A stretch of DNA of 64,000 nucleotides from Alligator mississippiensis (Eukaryota; Chordata; Crocodylia; Alligatoridae): positions 39,229,892 through 39,293,891 of the forward strand of contig NC_081835.1 in NCBI RefSeq assembly GCF_030867095.1. The letters are read 5' to 3'. Both the position numbers and the translations under genes were made by a program. Positions 1-10,945 of the stretch are shown here, one piece after another. The notes below the pieces were generated by a model. It did not search any database. It was given only the letters and a program-made list of their open reading frames with translations, and was not told where the DNA came from. How positions within the stretch are numbered: position 1 is the stretch's first letter; each line of letters begins with the position of its first letter.

Positions 1-1
1 A

Positions 2-139
2 GAGAGGAAGGGCTTCACTCTGAAGAGTCTCCCTGCAAGTTTGTGTACACAATTTGAGGAGGCTAAAAGTGAAGACACAGTTACAGGAAGTGACTGTGAT
101 CTTCTGCTTGCTGATGACTTCCCTGAATGCGAAATCTGA
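2..139 (+). CDS. possible 3'-terminal coding exon, unidentified
   Basis: A reading frame is open from the window edge for 45 codons and stops at TGA 137-139. The peptide is mixed and then acidic, ending in a run rich in D, L, E and C (about LLLADDFPECEI), and it looks more protein-like than the AT-rich sequence that follows. I do not recognise the family. No polyadenylation signal lies close behind; the first AATAAA is near 729. It could be the end of a host gene entering from the left, a decayed pseudogene, or chance. The first base of the window may be intron or exon. Confidence is low because only 138 bases are visible. Confidence 0.22.
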   Translation, partial: ERKGFTLKSLPASLCTQFEEAKSEDTVTGSDCDLLLADDFPECEI

Positions 140-1907
140 GTGTGGTATGCAACCGAGTATGGATCATTTCTCTTCAGCTTGTGACAACTTTGGTCATAAT
201 CAACACTAAGAAGATAGAAGTGATGCATCTCCATATACTGCTGTTAACAAGGATGTTACCTCTGGAGACACAAATCCACAGTTTGAGAACTGAAACTAAG
301 CATCACAGAGTTGCTTAATGGGATCTTCTAGACTGAGCACTGAGTCCCATTGGGTACAGTGGCTTTCTTTTATCTTTAAGTAACCTGTAGAGGAGACTGG
401 GAACCCCATAAGATTGGTCCCCTAGTGTAGTCCATGGCCTATTGAGACCTATTTCTAAAACTTTTCTAAGAAGGTTAAATGACTATATTGTCTCAAATAG
501 TATATAATTAGAAGTTATAATCTCTATTCTATGATGATATCTTTGAGCTTTAACATATTTTAAATTAAAACTATATATAGTTTTTTTTTAAAACACCATA
601 ACAAAAAAACCCCTGATTAAATAAAAAATCTGATTTCAGTAAAAAAATCTTTTTTTCAAAACATTGATTTTTATCCACCCTGGCTTGGGGTCATTACTGT
701 ACTATATTGTGTCATTATTTTCTTTTTAAATAAAAAAACTATGTTTTCAAAGCAGTTGGTTACTTTTTAAAAGAACATGGTTAACCTGAAATCTATTTAA
801 TTTGTGAAGAGAGTATCAAGAAATTTCAGATTCACCCCTACTGATCCTTCCAGCTTCTGCTGTTCAAGGATTTTTTGTTTGTCTATTATTGTACCACTTT
901 GGCATTTTGTTATGATAAAAAATATTGGTGTGCATTACTCAGTGGCTGCCTCTGATCATGCTTTAAAATGCAACCTCCTGCCAACAGTAGCACTTCTTTT
1001 CCTGAAGCTGAACCTGTTGAGATGATTTGCAGAAGAAAATGACAGAGAAGCAGCCTTTCCTTGCAGTAATCAAGAGGAAGCTATAGAGTTGGGATGAGAG
1101 CTATTCATTCTTGTTTCTTCAGTAGCAGCCAAAGGAATAGAGGAGGAAAAAATAGAGGAAAAAAAATGCCTTTATTTTTAACAGAATATTTTTAAATATT
1201 CTTTATTTTATTTTTATTCTTTATTTTTTTAAGGCCTGGATGGAGACAAAAGCAGCTATACTATCATAGCAATATAGAGGCATAGAGGAAGAGAGTTCTG
1301 CATTTATCAGACATCTGCTAGCATGGGGAGATCTCAGATTTTGAAAAGGGGGATGCAGATGGTGTGATACATCATCACATATAACACAACACATATTTCT
1401 ACATTTAAAAAGAAACTAGAGGTTTTACTAGTATGCCAGTGGAGGAGGGGAGCTCCAATCTGCCCACCCCACCCTCCAGTGCCAGCTGAAAAAAACCGCA
1501 GACTGAGCTTCCTCTGCTCCCTTCCCCGCCTCCTCTCCCCCCCCATTCTGAAGACAGGGCTGGGGCTAAGGAAGAGCAGCTGCAGACTCTGACCCACTCC
1601 AAGTTGCAGCTGAATTCCCCAGCCCCTGGGACCCAACAGAGAATGTCTGTTGGGTCTGGAGGATTGCTGTAACTCATAGTGCTTTCTGCAAAGCACCATG
1701 AGTTACAGTGGGGAGCTGCACTTCTATCTGCACCCATAATTTTTTTTACTAATTAAGAGTTAAAAAAACAATAACTGCTTTTTGTTCAGGTAGAGAAATA
1801 GTCTAGTAATGGTTGAACTTGAACCCATTCCTATTGTCTACTGCAAGGCTTAATAGGTAGAGGAAGCAAAATGCCCTTTGACTTCTCAAAATAACATCAG
1901 CTAAATG
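140..1907. other. non-coding, AT-rich, with a hairpin block
   Basis: No supported gene. The stretch 480-800 is strongly AT-rich with runs of A and T. The part around 800-1100 has weakly protein-like but broken frames and may be an old decayed element. From 1440 to 1740 the base composition becomes GC-rich with an open minus-strand frame. That frame is better explained by repeat composition than by a gene. Confidence 0.5.
1631..1708. repeat. two adjacent short hairpins
   Basis: Two inverted repeats lie side by side. A perfect 10-bp stem (1631-1640 with 1646-1655, ACCCAACAGA) has a 5-base loop. A 19-bp stem (1667-1685 with 1690-1708, starting CTGTAACTCAT) has a 4-base loop and one mismatch that would still pair as G-U in RNA. 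They are likely part of an old DNA transposon. Stems this short with tiny loops do not fit a typical microRNA precursor. Confidence 0.6.
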
Positions 1908-4900
1908 TCATAGATTTCATAGACATCAGGGGCTGGAAGGGATCTTGTGAGATCGAGTCCAGGCCCTCTGCCATAGGCAGGAAATCTGCTGGGGTCAAAT
2001 GATCCCAGCAAGATAAGCATCCAAACTTTTTTTGAATGAGTCCAGAGTAGGACTCATTCAGTGAGTCTATTTGAACGAGTCCAGAATAAGCAGAGCCGAC
2101 ACAAGCAGGGTGCGGGGCCCCACCCCTGCTCCGATCCCATGGGCCCTAGACCTGAAGAAGCTGCATGGGGGGGAGTAGTGAATGCCTGGACATGGAGCCA
2201 CCACTCCACCCACCTCCACGCCACCGTTGCTCTGTCCAGCTCCGCATGGCCCCCCAAAGCATAGGGCCTGGAGCAGTTGCCCCGATTGGCCCCCCGCGCC
2301 TCCCCCAGGGACGGACCTAAGAGTAGTATCACCTCTGTGGGGAGTCTGTTCCAGACCCTGGGCACTCGGACTGTAAAGAAGTTTTTCCTTATGTCCAGTC
2401 TAAATCAGCTTTCCAGAAGTTTGTGGCTGTTAGACCTTGTTATCCCTTGGAGAGCCCTGGTGAACAACTGTTCTCCCAGACCTTATATACTTATAGGCTG
2501 CCACCAAGTCCCCATCCTGAGCCTTCTCTTCTCCAGGCTGAAGAGTCCCATGTCCCTCAGCCTTTCCTTATAAGGCTTGCTCTCTTGGTCTTTGATCATG
2601 TGGGTGGCTCTCCTTTGGACTTTCTCAAACTTATCCACATCCCTACTGAAGTGGGGGGCCCAAAACTGGATGCAGTTCTCCAGCTGCAGCATCACTAAGG
2701 CTGAGTAAAGTGGGAGGAAGATGTCCCTGGTTTTGCTTGAGATGCATCGGTGGATGAATGCCAGAGTTTGGTTTCCCTTGCAGGTTATGGCATCGCATTG
2801 GTAGCTCAGGTTCATCCTGTGGTCAATCAAGACCCCCAAGTCTCTTTCAGTTGTGGTGCCTACCTAGCAAGTGTAACACTGCTGAGCCTATAAGTATGAT
2901 GCCGGGTTTTCCTCCCAAGGTACAGCACCCTGCACTTCTCTACATTGAATGCCATCGCGCTTTGGCCTGCCCACCTTGCGAGCCTGTCTAGGTCGGCCTG
3001 TATCCCCAGCCTGTCCTCCAGTGTGACTGCCTTCCCCCATAGTTTAGTGTCATCTGTGAACTTTGCCAGTCCACATGTGATGCCTGAATCCAGATCATTA
3101 ATGAAGATGTTGAAGAGTACTAGCCTGAGTACTGAGCCCTGAGGGACACCGCTGGTCACCGTGCACCATGTTCATTTGCTCCCATCAACTAATACTCCTT
3201 GGTCCCAACCCTGGAGCCAGTTCCTCAGCCATCTGACCATGAGATGGTCAAGGCTGCAGTTCCCCAGCTTAACCATGAGGACCTCATGGGAGACCAAGTT
3301 AAAGGCTTTCATGAAATCCAGATATATGACAACAACCTCATCTCCCTTGTCCAGGCAATGCGTCACCTGGTCATAGAAGGAGACAAGGTTGGTCAGGCAA
3401 GACCTTCCAGCAACAAAGCCATGTTGACTGACACTCAGAAAGTTGCCTTCCATTAGCCTGTTGCTGATGAAACCTTTGATGATTTTCTCCAGGATCTTTC
3501 CAGGGATAGATGTCAGACTGATTGGCCTGTAATCTTTTTTGCTTCCTTTCTTGAAGATTGGGACCATATTGGCTCTTTTCCAGCCTTCTGGTACCTCTCC
3601 TGAGTGTCACAAGTTCTCAAATATCTTTGCCATAGGGCATGCTATGATGTCCACCAGGTCTTTCAGGACTTTCCGTCCGGGTCTGCAGACTTATGGATGT
3701 TAAGCCTTTCAAGCTGATCCCTCACTTGATCTGTGTTGATTGCAGGCCCATCTCCCACCTCCTGGATGCTTTGCATCTCGTCTGACAGGGTGACCCCCTT
3801 GGGCAGGTGGAAGACTGACGCAAAGTAATTGTTTAGGAGATTGGCCTTTTCCTACATCAGCTGCCCCATTTGATTTAGCAGGGGTCCAATGTTCCATTTG
3901 TTCTTTCTCCAACCTCCCACATTTCTGAAGAAGGACTTTTTGTTGTCCTTGATTTCCATGGTGAGCCTGAGTTCAGTTTCTGCCTTGGCTTTTCTGGTCC
4001 ACTCTCTACAGGTGTGGGCTAGTGCTGTGTAGTCCTCCTTGGTGATGAGTCCCATTTTCCATCTGGTGTAGGCTTCTATTTTTAGTTTCAGGAGGTCCAA
4101 AAGTTCCCTACTGAGCTAAGGGGGTTCCCCAACCCACTGACTGGATTTCCTGTGGGATGAATGGACCTTCCTTGTGCTTTGAGGATTGCATTCTTAAGGA
4201 ACAACCATTCCTCGTGGACTTCCATTTCTGAGGAGCCATGGTCTCTTAGTGCCTGACTGACCAGTCTCCTGAGTTTGTGAAAGTCAGCCTTCCCAAAGTT
4301 GAGGATTTCTGTTTTACTGAGAGATTTGCCCACCCTGCATTGGACAGAGAAAGTGATCAGTTCATGGCCGCTGTCACCAAGCTTCCCCTTGATCCTCAGA
4401 TTGCTCACCAGCCTCAGCCAGTTCCCTACTGAATTCAGGATTCAGCTCTTCCCCTTGGTTGGGAGATGTAGACTCCTACAGTTATATCCCTTTCCCCATG
4501 CTCCCCCTGTATTTTAACCCAAAGGGTCTCAAGATGCCCTCCTTGGTTGCTAAACTCAGTTTGAAGAGAAGTGTACTGCTCCTTCACGTAGAGCTACACC
4601 TCCACCCCTCTTTCCAACATGTTCTCTCCTGTATGAGGTATAGCCTTCTATACCTATGGATCAGTCATAGGTGGATTCCCACCAGGTCTCCATTATCCCA
4701 ACAAGATAATAAACTTTGTTGCTCAGTAGAAGGGCCAGTTCCTCTTGCTTGTTTCCCAAACTCCTGGCATTTGTGTACAGGCAAATGAGCCTGCCATGGG
4801 AAGCCCTGGGCTTCCCTGTGCACTGGGACGTGACCTTTCCTTGGGCTGTTGTTGGAGTAGGTACCCTGGGGTTACCTAACCTATTAATACTCTGGCTGAC

Positions 4901-5065
4901 ATGAGCTGGGCTTGGACTGTTAATTGATCACCTGTCCCCCAGCGATCTTAGTTTAAAGCCCTATCAAGTAGGTCAGCCATTCTGGCAGAGAAAAACTTCT
5001 TCCCTTTCGGGGTGAGGTGGAAGAAGCTCTTCTCGGCTTCCAAATTGTCACAGGTTTCCATCCTC
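1908..5065 (-). mobile_element. CR1 LINE, long but broken copy
   Basis: The minus strand carries a chicken-repeat-1 type non-LTR retrotransposon. Its 3' end is at the left (1908), with the CR1 tail repeat of the form TCATAGATTTCATAGA. Reading right to left, the pieces are an endonuclease remnant (about 4900-4400), a linker (4088-4408), and reverse transcriptase blocks at 3172-3567 and 2860-3159. The latter contains SGVPQGSVL and the DDT active-site region (FTDDT). The 2483-2839 block holds the C-terminal RT region ending KERLRDMGLFSLEKRRL. The ORF2 frame is interrupted by several stops and shifts, and the endonuclease part is shortened. A GC-rich insert breaks the 3' part at about 2055-2312. 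The copy is dead. Confidence 0.88.
2055..2312. repeat. GC-rich insert inside the CR1 3' region
   Basis: The CR1 consensus visible in the other copies of this window runs straight from the 'tccagagtagg' part into 'acctctgtggggagtctg'. Here about 260 bp of GC-rich sequence separates them. It starts near CAGAGCCGACACAAG and ends near CAGGGACGGACCTAAG, which resemble hAT ends, but I cannot define a clean target duplication. Probably a non-autonomous DNA element or a rearranged piece of one. Confidence 0.45.
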
Positions 5066-5843
5066 TGTGCGCCTGAAGTAAGTCACTTTTCAGCTTGACA
5101 AAGGACCTGATCCCCAAGCCCACTGAAGGCAATAAAGCCTCCTGTTGACTTCAACAGGCTTTGGCTAAGGCCCTGAAAATAATACAAGAAATCTCAGAGG
5201 CTAGGTACAGAATTTACACTTATTTTATGGTAAGCACACAGAAAGCCATAACCAAGCAGACTGGGGACATAAAGTGCTGTAAATGATGGATCCCACTCTT
5301 AAGATAAACCTGGATGGATGTGGTATCAGACTTCAGTGCTGTAGGTTAGAATGCTGTAATGGACATCTGTACGATATCAGTACCACATCCTATCGTGACT
5401 CATGGTAGGTTGCATTCCACCAACATCCCATGGAGCATTGTGGCACCCTGCTGACCCCCTACTTGTGGGCAGCAGTCTAGCCTAAGCCAGAACTTGCCTC
5501 CTCTACCCAAGCACCAGGCCAGCCCCGCCCCTGGGCATTCAGTGACCAGAAGTGGCAAAGTCCCTGTTTCCTTCCCCCTCCCCACCGCACCTTGTTCCCT
5601 CCAGCCAGCTTTGAGCCACGGTCTGGTATTATTGCTCAGTGTACAGATTCCATCTACCCTGTCTGGGCATTTGTAAAGATTGCAGCTTTCAATTAAGTGC
5701 TGTGCTCTTTGCTAGACACCACATTCATCCAGGGGGCTATCTAAGATGTCCATCTGGTACAGTGTTGTTTTGAGGTTTCCATATCCAGACAGTTGTTCCA
5801 CTTGACCCATGCTTTTCTGTTAAGGTTGTGCCTAATGGCGGAC
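5066..5843. other. non-coding, old repeat remnants
   Basis: No gene seen. Around 5100-5175 the phrase 'cccactgaaggcaat...ttgacttcaacaggc' looks like an old interspersed repeat. A 10-bp inverted pair (GGATGTGGTA at 5316-5325 and its complement at 5381-5390) marks a possible small DNA element. The last bases before 5844 are the insertion site of the Gypsy element. Confidence 0.4.
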
Positions 5844-6767
5844 TGTGAAAAAGACTTACCAGACAAGGAATGGAGGTGGCAGGACACCACATTGGAAGAT
5901 GAAAGCAGCAAAAGGGAAAAAACAAAAAGGAAAAAAAATGGCCGAGGCCAAAGGAGCCGGGATTGGCTCCCTCATTGGTGTGGGCACGCTTTATAATAGT
6001 GTGCCGGGATCACTTGGGTGGCCAGAACCCCGGGTCCAAGATAAAAGACCTTGCGGAAGGCAAGCAAGAGGGACCAGAAGTGGAGTCCCCAGCCTGCCTG
6101 GAGGGCGAGAGCACACGGACAATCCCAGTGAGGGGACCTGGTGGTTACCCCAGAAGGGATCTCCACAAGAGCACAGGGCCAGAGAGGACCCGAGGATTTG
6201 CTTATAGGGCCAACATAGACCGAGGAAGTTGGCAGTGAAGACTGGAGCCTGGCAGGACTCAGCAGTGATAGGATACAGACATGACTGACAGACGGCAAGT
6301 ACCAAGCCCGGGGAAGAGGCAACACGCCACGAGACGGAACAGTACTGAAGCTGGACAACATATAATCGGGGAAACTGGGTCATGGGAAATGCTCAGGATA
6401 GTAACACCTCCTCTATCTGGCAGCCATAATATTCCAAGAACCTGAGCACTGAGAAAGTACAAGACACGAGCCTCAACAATGCAGGTGATGACATCGTGGT
6501 TGGCATTAGGTGGATGTAGGGGAGAGGTGGAGGCCCACAAAGGCAGAATAGTGGGAACAACCAAGGGGAGATGCCAAGGGGAGGCAGGACCAAACATCGT
6601 CCTCCCAATCTGAAAGTAATCATTATCAAAAACATGGCAGGTGAGGCCCCCTGGTGAACTGACCCAAAGTCATTCCAATAACCAAGCTGTTCATCCCTAA
6701 GAATAATGGTGAGGCTTGAAAGGAATCCCCATACACGATGCATAGGGAAGAGACACGGGAGACTACA
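5844..6767 (+). repeat. 5' LTR of the Gmr1-like element
   Basis: The LTR is 924 bp, starts TG and ends CA, and aligns along its whole length with 10946-11898. Most differences are transitions. Open frames inside it on both strands reflect its composition and are not genes. Confidence 0.88.
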
Positions 6768-6770
6768 AAT

Positions 6771-6788
6771 TGGTGCATTGACCAGAAA
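6771..6788 (+). other. primer binding site
   Basis: TGGTGCATTGACCAGAAA begins three bases after the 5' LTR. It starts with TGG as expected for pairing with a tRNA 3' CCA end. I cannot name the tRNA without a tRNA set. Confidence 0.6.
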
Positions 6789-6825
6789 CGTGGAAGCAGG
6801 GGTGACCCAGGAGGCCGACGCCACA

Positions 6826-7584
6826 ATGGAAGTCAACTTAAACCCTCAGACTGACTTATTAGGTCAAACATTGCACACTGTGACTAAGGTCCTAGAAGTC
6901 CAGCAACAGTAGGCGATGCAGCAGCAGGAGTGGATGCATCGAAATTGGACAACATTCTGGATGCATAAAATGACTCATGAGGATGATGTGGAAGTGTATA
7001 TCGAATCATTCGAGAGGACAGCAATTCAGATGGGGTTGGACAGGCTACAGTGGGCCAGCCAGCTTGGATCCCTGGTGGCGGGCAAGGTGCAGGCCACGTA
7101 CTGGGCCCTACCAAGGGAAGATGCTTATGACTATGACAAGGTGAAGGCGGCCATATTGCATCAACTAGAGCTCACCCCTGAGCATTACCGTCAGTTATTC
7201 TGGGCCTGAAAAGGCAAGGAGGACTGGAAACCCGGGAATCTGATGCAACTCTTGAAAGATCTCTTGGACAAATGGGTGCCTTCAGGGAAGATAGACTGGG
7301 TATCCCTGGCCAACCAGATCTTACTTGAACAATTTATAAAAGATTTGGAGGGTGACACCCAGCTGTGGGTGCAACTGCAGTTACCTCGGATGGCTACAGA
7401 AGCATTAAGAATTGCTGAGGCTTTTGCAGCTTTGAAAGGAGAGCAGCCCCAAGAGATAAATTATAGAAGTGCGGGGACTACCGGTAAGAGGGAGGATAAG
7501 ACCCGGTGCGGACTTTCGTGGTATGCTAGATGAGGGGTCGTGTGTTATCGATGCGGTAAGACTGGCCATGTCTCCAGAGAATGC
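6826..7584 (+). pseudogene. gag relic: SCAN-like capsid and CCHC knuckle
   Basis: The product would be the structural Gag polyprotein that packages element RNA. The region 6960-7200 encodes a Gypsy capsid N-terminal part (EDDVEVYIESFERTA, then LVAGKVQATYWALP). The region 7150-7430 has the helix pattern of the SCAN domain: a YRQLF-type start, a LKDLLDKW segment, ILLEQFIKDLEGDTQLWV, and a final EALRIAEAF helix. A retroviral zinc knuckle CYRCGKTGHVSREC follows at 7543-7584. The SCAN domain of vertebrate zinc-finger proteins has been traced in published work to the capsid C-terminus of Gmr1-like Gypsy elements, which agrees with this. It is a broken fossil. Confidence 0.82.
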
Positions 7585-7599
7585 ACCCTGGTTGCACAG

Positions 7600-8010
7600 G
7601 AAAGGTGGAGACCAACCAGAGAACCTATGGGGTTGAAGGAACAACATGAAGCAAGTGAACCAGTTGAGGAAATGCATTTTAGTTTTGGACATACAGAGGA
7701 AATAGCGGTATGGGATCATCCCATGGTGACAGCCTGGGTGGCGGGTAATTCACTTCAGGCCACGTTAGACACAGGCTGTTCCCAGATGCTAATACGAACC
7801 GGGATAGTGCCCAGGGATGCTACTGATTGGTGTCGGCCGGTCAGAATGTGGTGTATACATGGAGAAGCAGAGCAGTACAAAAGGGGCTTCATGGATGTTA
7901 AAATTACTTGTAAGAGCAAGTTACATGTGGGATTCACCCTGCAATTAGATGGCCAGATGATCATGGGATGGGACTGGCCACCCCTGTACGAAGTCTTAGA
8001 GGAAGTGTGA
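7600..8010 (+). pseudogene. retroelement aspartic protease relic
   Basis: The region downstream of the zinc knuckle encodes a pepsin-like retroelement protease that would cleave Gag-Pol. The active-site motif LDTGCS is at about 7765-7782, and the later hydrophobic-glycine strand (MIMGWD) is near 7950-7975. It lies directly before the integrase part, as expected for the Gmr1 gene order. Confidence 0.78.
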
Positions 8011-8159
8011 ACGAACGAATTGAGATGCAAAGGGTGTCCTCGTGTTGAAGGATGGATTGCAGAAGAAGAGGCAGTGTCATCAGGAGAGGACGATTGGATA
8101 AGCCTGAGGATGGGTGCCAAGGAACCTCAATTCCAAACCGCACAAGAGGAAGACGACAA

Positions 8160-9360
8160 ATTACAAAGGATTTGGGAAATGGAGGTTGCTTGCATTGAGG
8201 AGGAAGTCATACGGCCTGAGGTGAACATAAGTAATTCCCATTTTTGGGTCCATAAGGGATTATTATATCGGGTTAGTGAGGGGAATGAACTCGACAGTTA
8301 GTGGTACCTGGTAGTCTCCATAGTTGAGTGTGGAGGTTAGCACACACTAATTCTATGGGAGGTCATTTCGGGGTGGACAAGACTCTGACCAAAATTGGCC
8401 AGTGGTTTTTTTGGCCAGGCATGAGGGATGAAGTCACATGGCAGTGCGAGGCCTGTCCCGAGTGTCAGAGGGTCCAAGAAAGGAGGCCACCACATGCGCC
8501 ATTACAAGTGATGCTGCTTATTGAGGTACCATTTGATCGAATAGCACTAAACATAGTGGGACCTTTGGCAAAGAGCAGCGCTGGACACCAATATATATTA
8601 GTCATAGTCAACTACACTATGCGTTACCCGGACCTCTGAGATCAGCTACTGCTCCACAAATTGTGGAGGAGTTATTAAAGTGGATATCTTGGGTGGGAGT
8701 GCTGATGGAAATAATCACAGATCAGGGGACAAATTTCATGTCCAGGGTTATCTGAGCTATGTGTCAAGTATTAAAAATATGGCAACTGCGTACCTCGGTG
8801 TACCATCCGCAGACCAATGGCTTGGTCGAACACCTGAACAGGACAATTAAACACCTGTTGTGATGCTGCTCCCAGGAAGAACCGCAGAGGTGGGACTTGA
8901 TTTTAATACCTCTTCTTTTTGTGCTGAGGGATACCTCACAGACATCGATGAAGCTGTCCCCTTTTGAATTGATATATGGCCACAAGCCACGAGGTTTGTT
9001 ACAGGAAATAAGAGAAGAATGGGAGAGCTTGGGATGCTGGAAGTGGGGGTCCAGAGACACAGGGAGGAGATGATAGACACGCTTGGGAAAGCTAGATGGC
9101 TAGCACAGGAAAACTTAGCCAAGGCTCAGCAGAAGCAAAGATGGGAGTACGACAAAGGGGCCTGCATTCATGAATTTCATGTGGAGGACAAAGTTCTTGT
9201 CCTACTCCCCACTACAGCTGACAAGTTATTAACATGATGGCAAGGGCCATTCAAAATCGTGTGCTAAGCCAGCCCTGTAGATTATGAAGTCCACCACCCA
9301 GGGTATAGAAAAGAACGGCAAATTTATCACGTGAATTTGTTGAAGGCCTGGTGGGAACCC
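8160..9360 (+). pseudogene. integrase relic, placed before reverse transcriptase
   Basis: The product would insert element cDNA into chromosomes. The N-terminal HHCC zinc finger (HTNSMGGH...CEACPEC) lies at 8340-8470. The catalytic core is marked by the FDRIALNIVGPL region (about 8530-8565), an ITDQGTNF block near 8714-8740 and a QTNGLVEH-type block near 8812-8840. The C-terminal part at about 9180-9360 has VEDKVLVLLP, WQGPFKIV and YHVNLLKAWW, typical of the GPY/F module of Gypsy integrases. It is a fossil with interruptions. Confidence 0.84.
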
Positions 9361-9379
9361 GAAGGGTGGATGTTGAGTC

Positions 9380-10735
9380 CTGAGGAACTGCGGGAAGAAC
9401 TGGGAGCCAAGGCAGGGGAGGCACAAAAGAGGATGGACCCAGTTGGCCAACTAACACTTGAACCAGGGCTCAACGGAGGACAACGTGGCCAGTTACGAAG
9501 GTTGGTGATGAAATTCAGTGAGGTATTTAATGAGAGACCTGGATGGGCCCGAGGGGTGTGACATGAAATCAATATGCCAAAAGGAACCATGATCCAAGAA
9601 AGATGGAGACCCATCCCCCACCACCTGTGGGAGAAGGTACAACAAGAACTACGAAAAATGTTGGCAGAGGGGATCACTGTACCATCACGCTGCCCCTGGC
9701 GGAGCCCAATGGTAATAGTACCCAAAAACGACAGGACGCTCCAGATATGCATTGATTTTAGGAAGGTCAATGAAATCGCCAGATTTGACGTTTTTCCCAT
9801 GCCACATGTGGAGAAACTCTTGGACTGGGTAGGTCAGGCCCGGTATATCTCCACAATCAATATGGCATAAGGGTATTGGCAAATTCCCATGGCGGCGAGG
9901 GACAGACAGAAAACAGCTTTTGCCACACCCTGGGGTCTATTCAAGTTTACAAGAATGCCATTTGGCCTGCATGGAGCTGTGGCCACGTTCCAATGGCTGG
10001 TGGACCACACACTTGCCCCACATACCATGTATGCTGCTGCGTATATCAATGATGTTGTGATATACTCACAAACCTGGGAGCAACATCTACGCCATGTAGG
10101 AGCAGTGTTACAAGAACTCCACCAAATAGGGATGACGATCAATCCAGAAAAATGTGCCTTAAGAGTACAAGAAACTAATTACCTTGGGTTTCGAGTAGGA
10201 CAGGGTATCATACGTCCTCTGGCCAGCAAAATAGAAATAATAGAAAATTATCTGCCACCCCAGACTAAGTGGCAAATGTGCTCTTTTCTAGGGCTAGCTA
10301 ATAATTATAGAAGATTTAGTCCCTGCTTTGCGGAAAAGGCAGCTACATAACAGACACTATAAGGGGAAAAATACAGGGTCCCATTCATTGGACTCCTCAA
10401 ATGAAGAAAGATTTCGAGGATGTCAGAAGAGCCCTGTGTAGGTATGTAGTCGTTATAATGCCTGATTTTTCCAAAACTGTTGTCCTGCAGACAGATGCCT
10501 CCTAGATGGTCATAGGTGCAGTACTCTGTCAAAAGCAAGGAGGTGTAGAGCGTCCGGTCGCCTATGCTAGTAGGAAACTAAATGATGCTGAAACCAGGTA
10601 TTCATATATTGAAAGGGAGTGCCTGGCCATAAAATGGGCGGTAAATTATTTTAAGTACTATTTAATGGGGCAAGAGTTCAAGTTAAGTCACAGACCACAC
10701 ACCCTTACAGTGGCTGAATAAATTTAGACATGATA
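9380..10735 (+). pseudogene. reverse transcriptase - RNase H relic
   Basis: Reverse transcriptase follows the integrase. A linker ending in NERPGWARGV leads to PMVIVPKNDRTLQICIDFRKVN (9700-9765), FTRMPFGLHGA (9945-9980) and the palm active-site region near 10040-10070, then a LGFRV block near 10180. RNase H begins with LQTDAS near 10488 and continues through GAVLCQKQGG, PVAYASRKL and YSYIERECLAI to about 10720. Residue styles are those of Ty3/Gypsy, not Copia. Broken fossil. Confidence 0.85.
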
Positions 10736-10933
10736 ATGTGTGGATCACTCGGTGGGCATTGTCACTACAACCATTCAAATTTAGGGTTAGCTACTGACCG
10801 GGAAAGGCTAACCACGTGCTGATTTTCTGTCAAGGTGCAACGAGACAGAAAGGATAAGGACTGATTGATACAAGACCTCTGTTGAGAGTATGGGTGAACA
10901 AGGGATGAAAGACATGATGCCACAAGGCAACTT

Positions 10934-10943
10934 AAATGGGGGG
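10934..10943 (+). other. polypurine tract-like stretch
   Basis: A short purine-rich run (AAATGGGGGG-type) ends two bases before the 3' LTR. It is in the position of the plus-strand primer of LTR elements. Confidence 0.5.
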
Positions 10944-10945
10944 TA

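Noticed and set aside
804-1025. 73-codon frame as a small gene
   Set aside because: No domain, no good start context, and surrounding sequence looks like a decayed repeat.
1667-1708. MicroRNA precursor
   Set aside because: The stem is only 19 bp with a 4-base loop, too short for a usual animal pre-miRNA; no conservation can be judged.
7150-7430. Host SCAN-domain zinc-finger gene
   Set aside because: The SCAN-like stretch continues into a retroviral zinc knuckle, protease and integrase between two LTRs, so it is element gag rather than a host gene.
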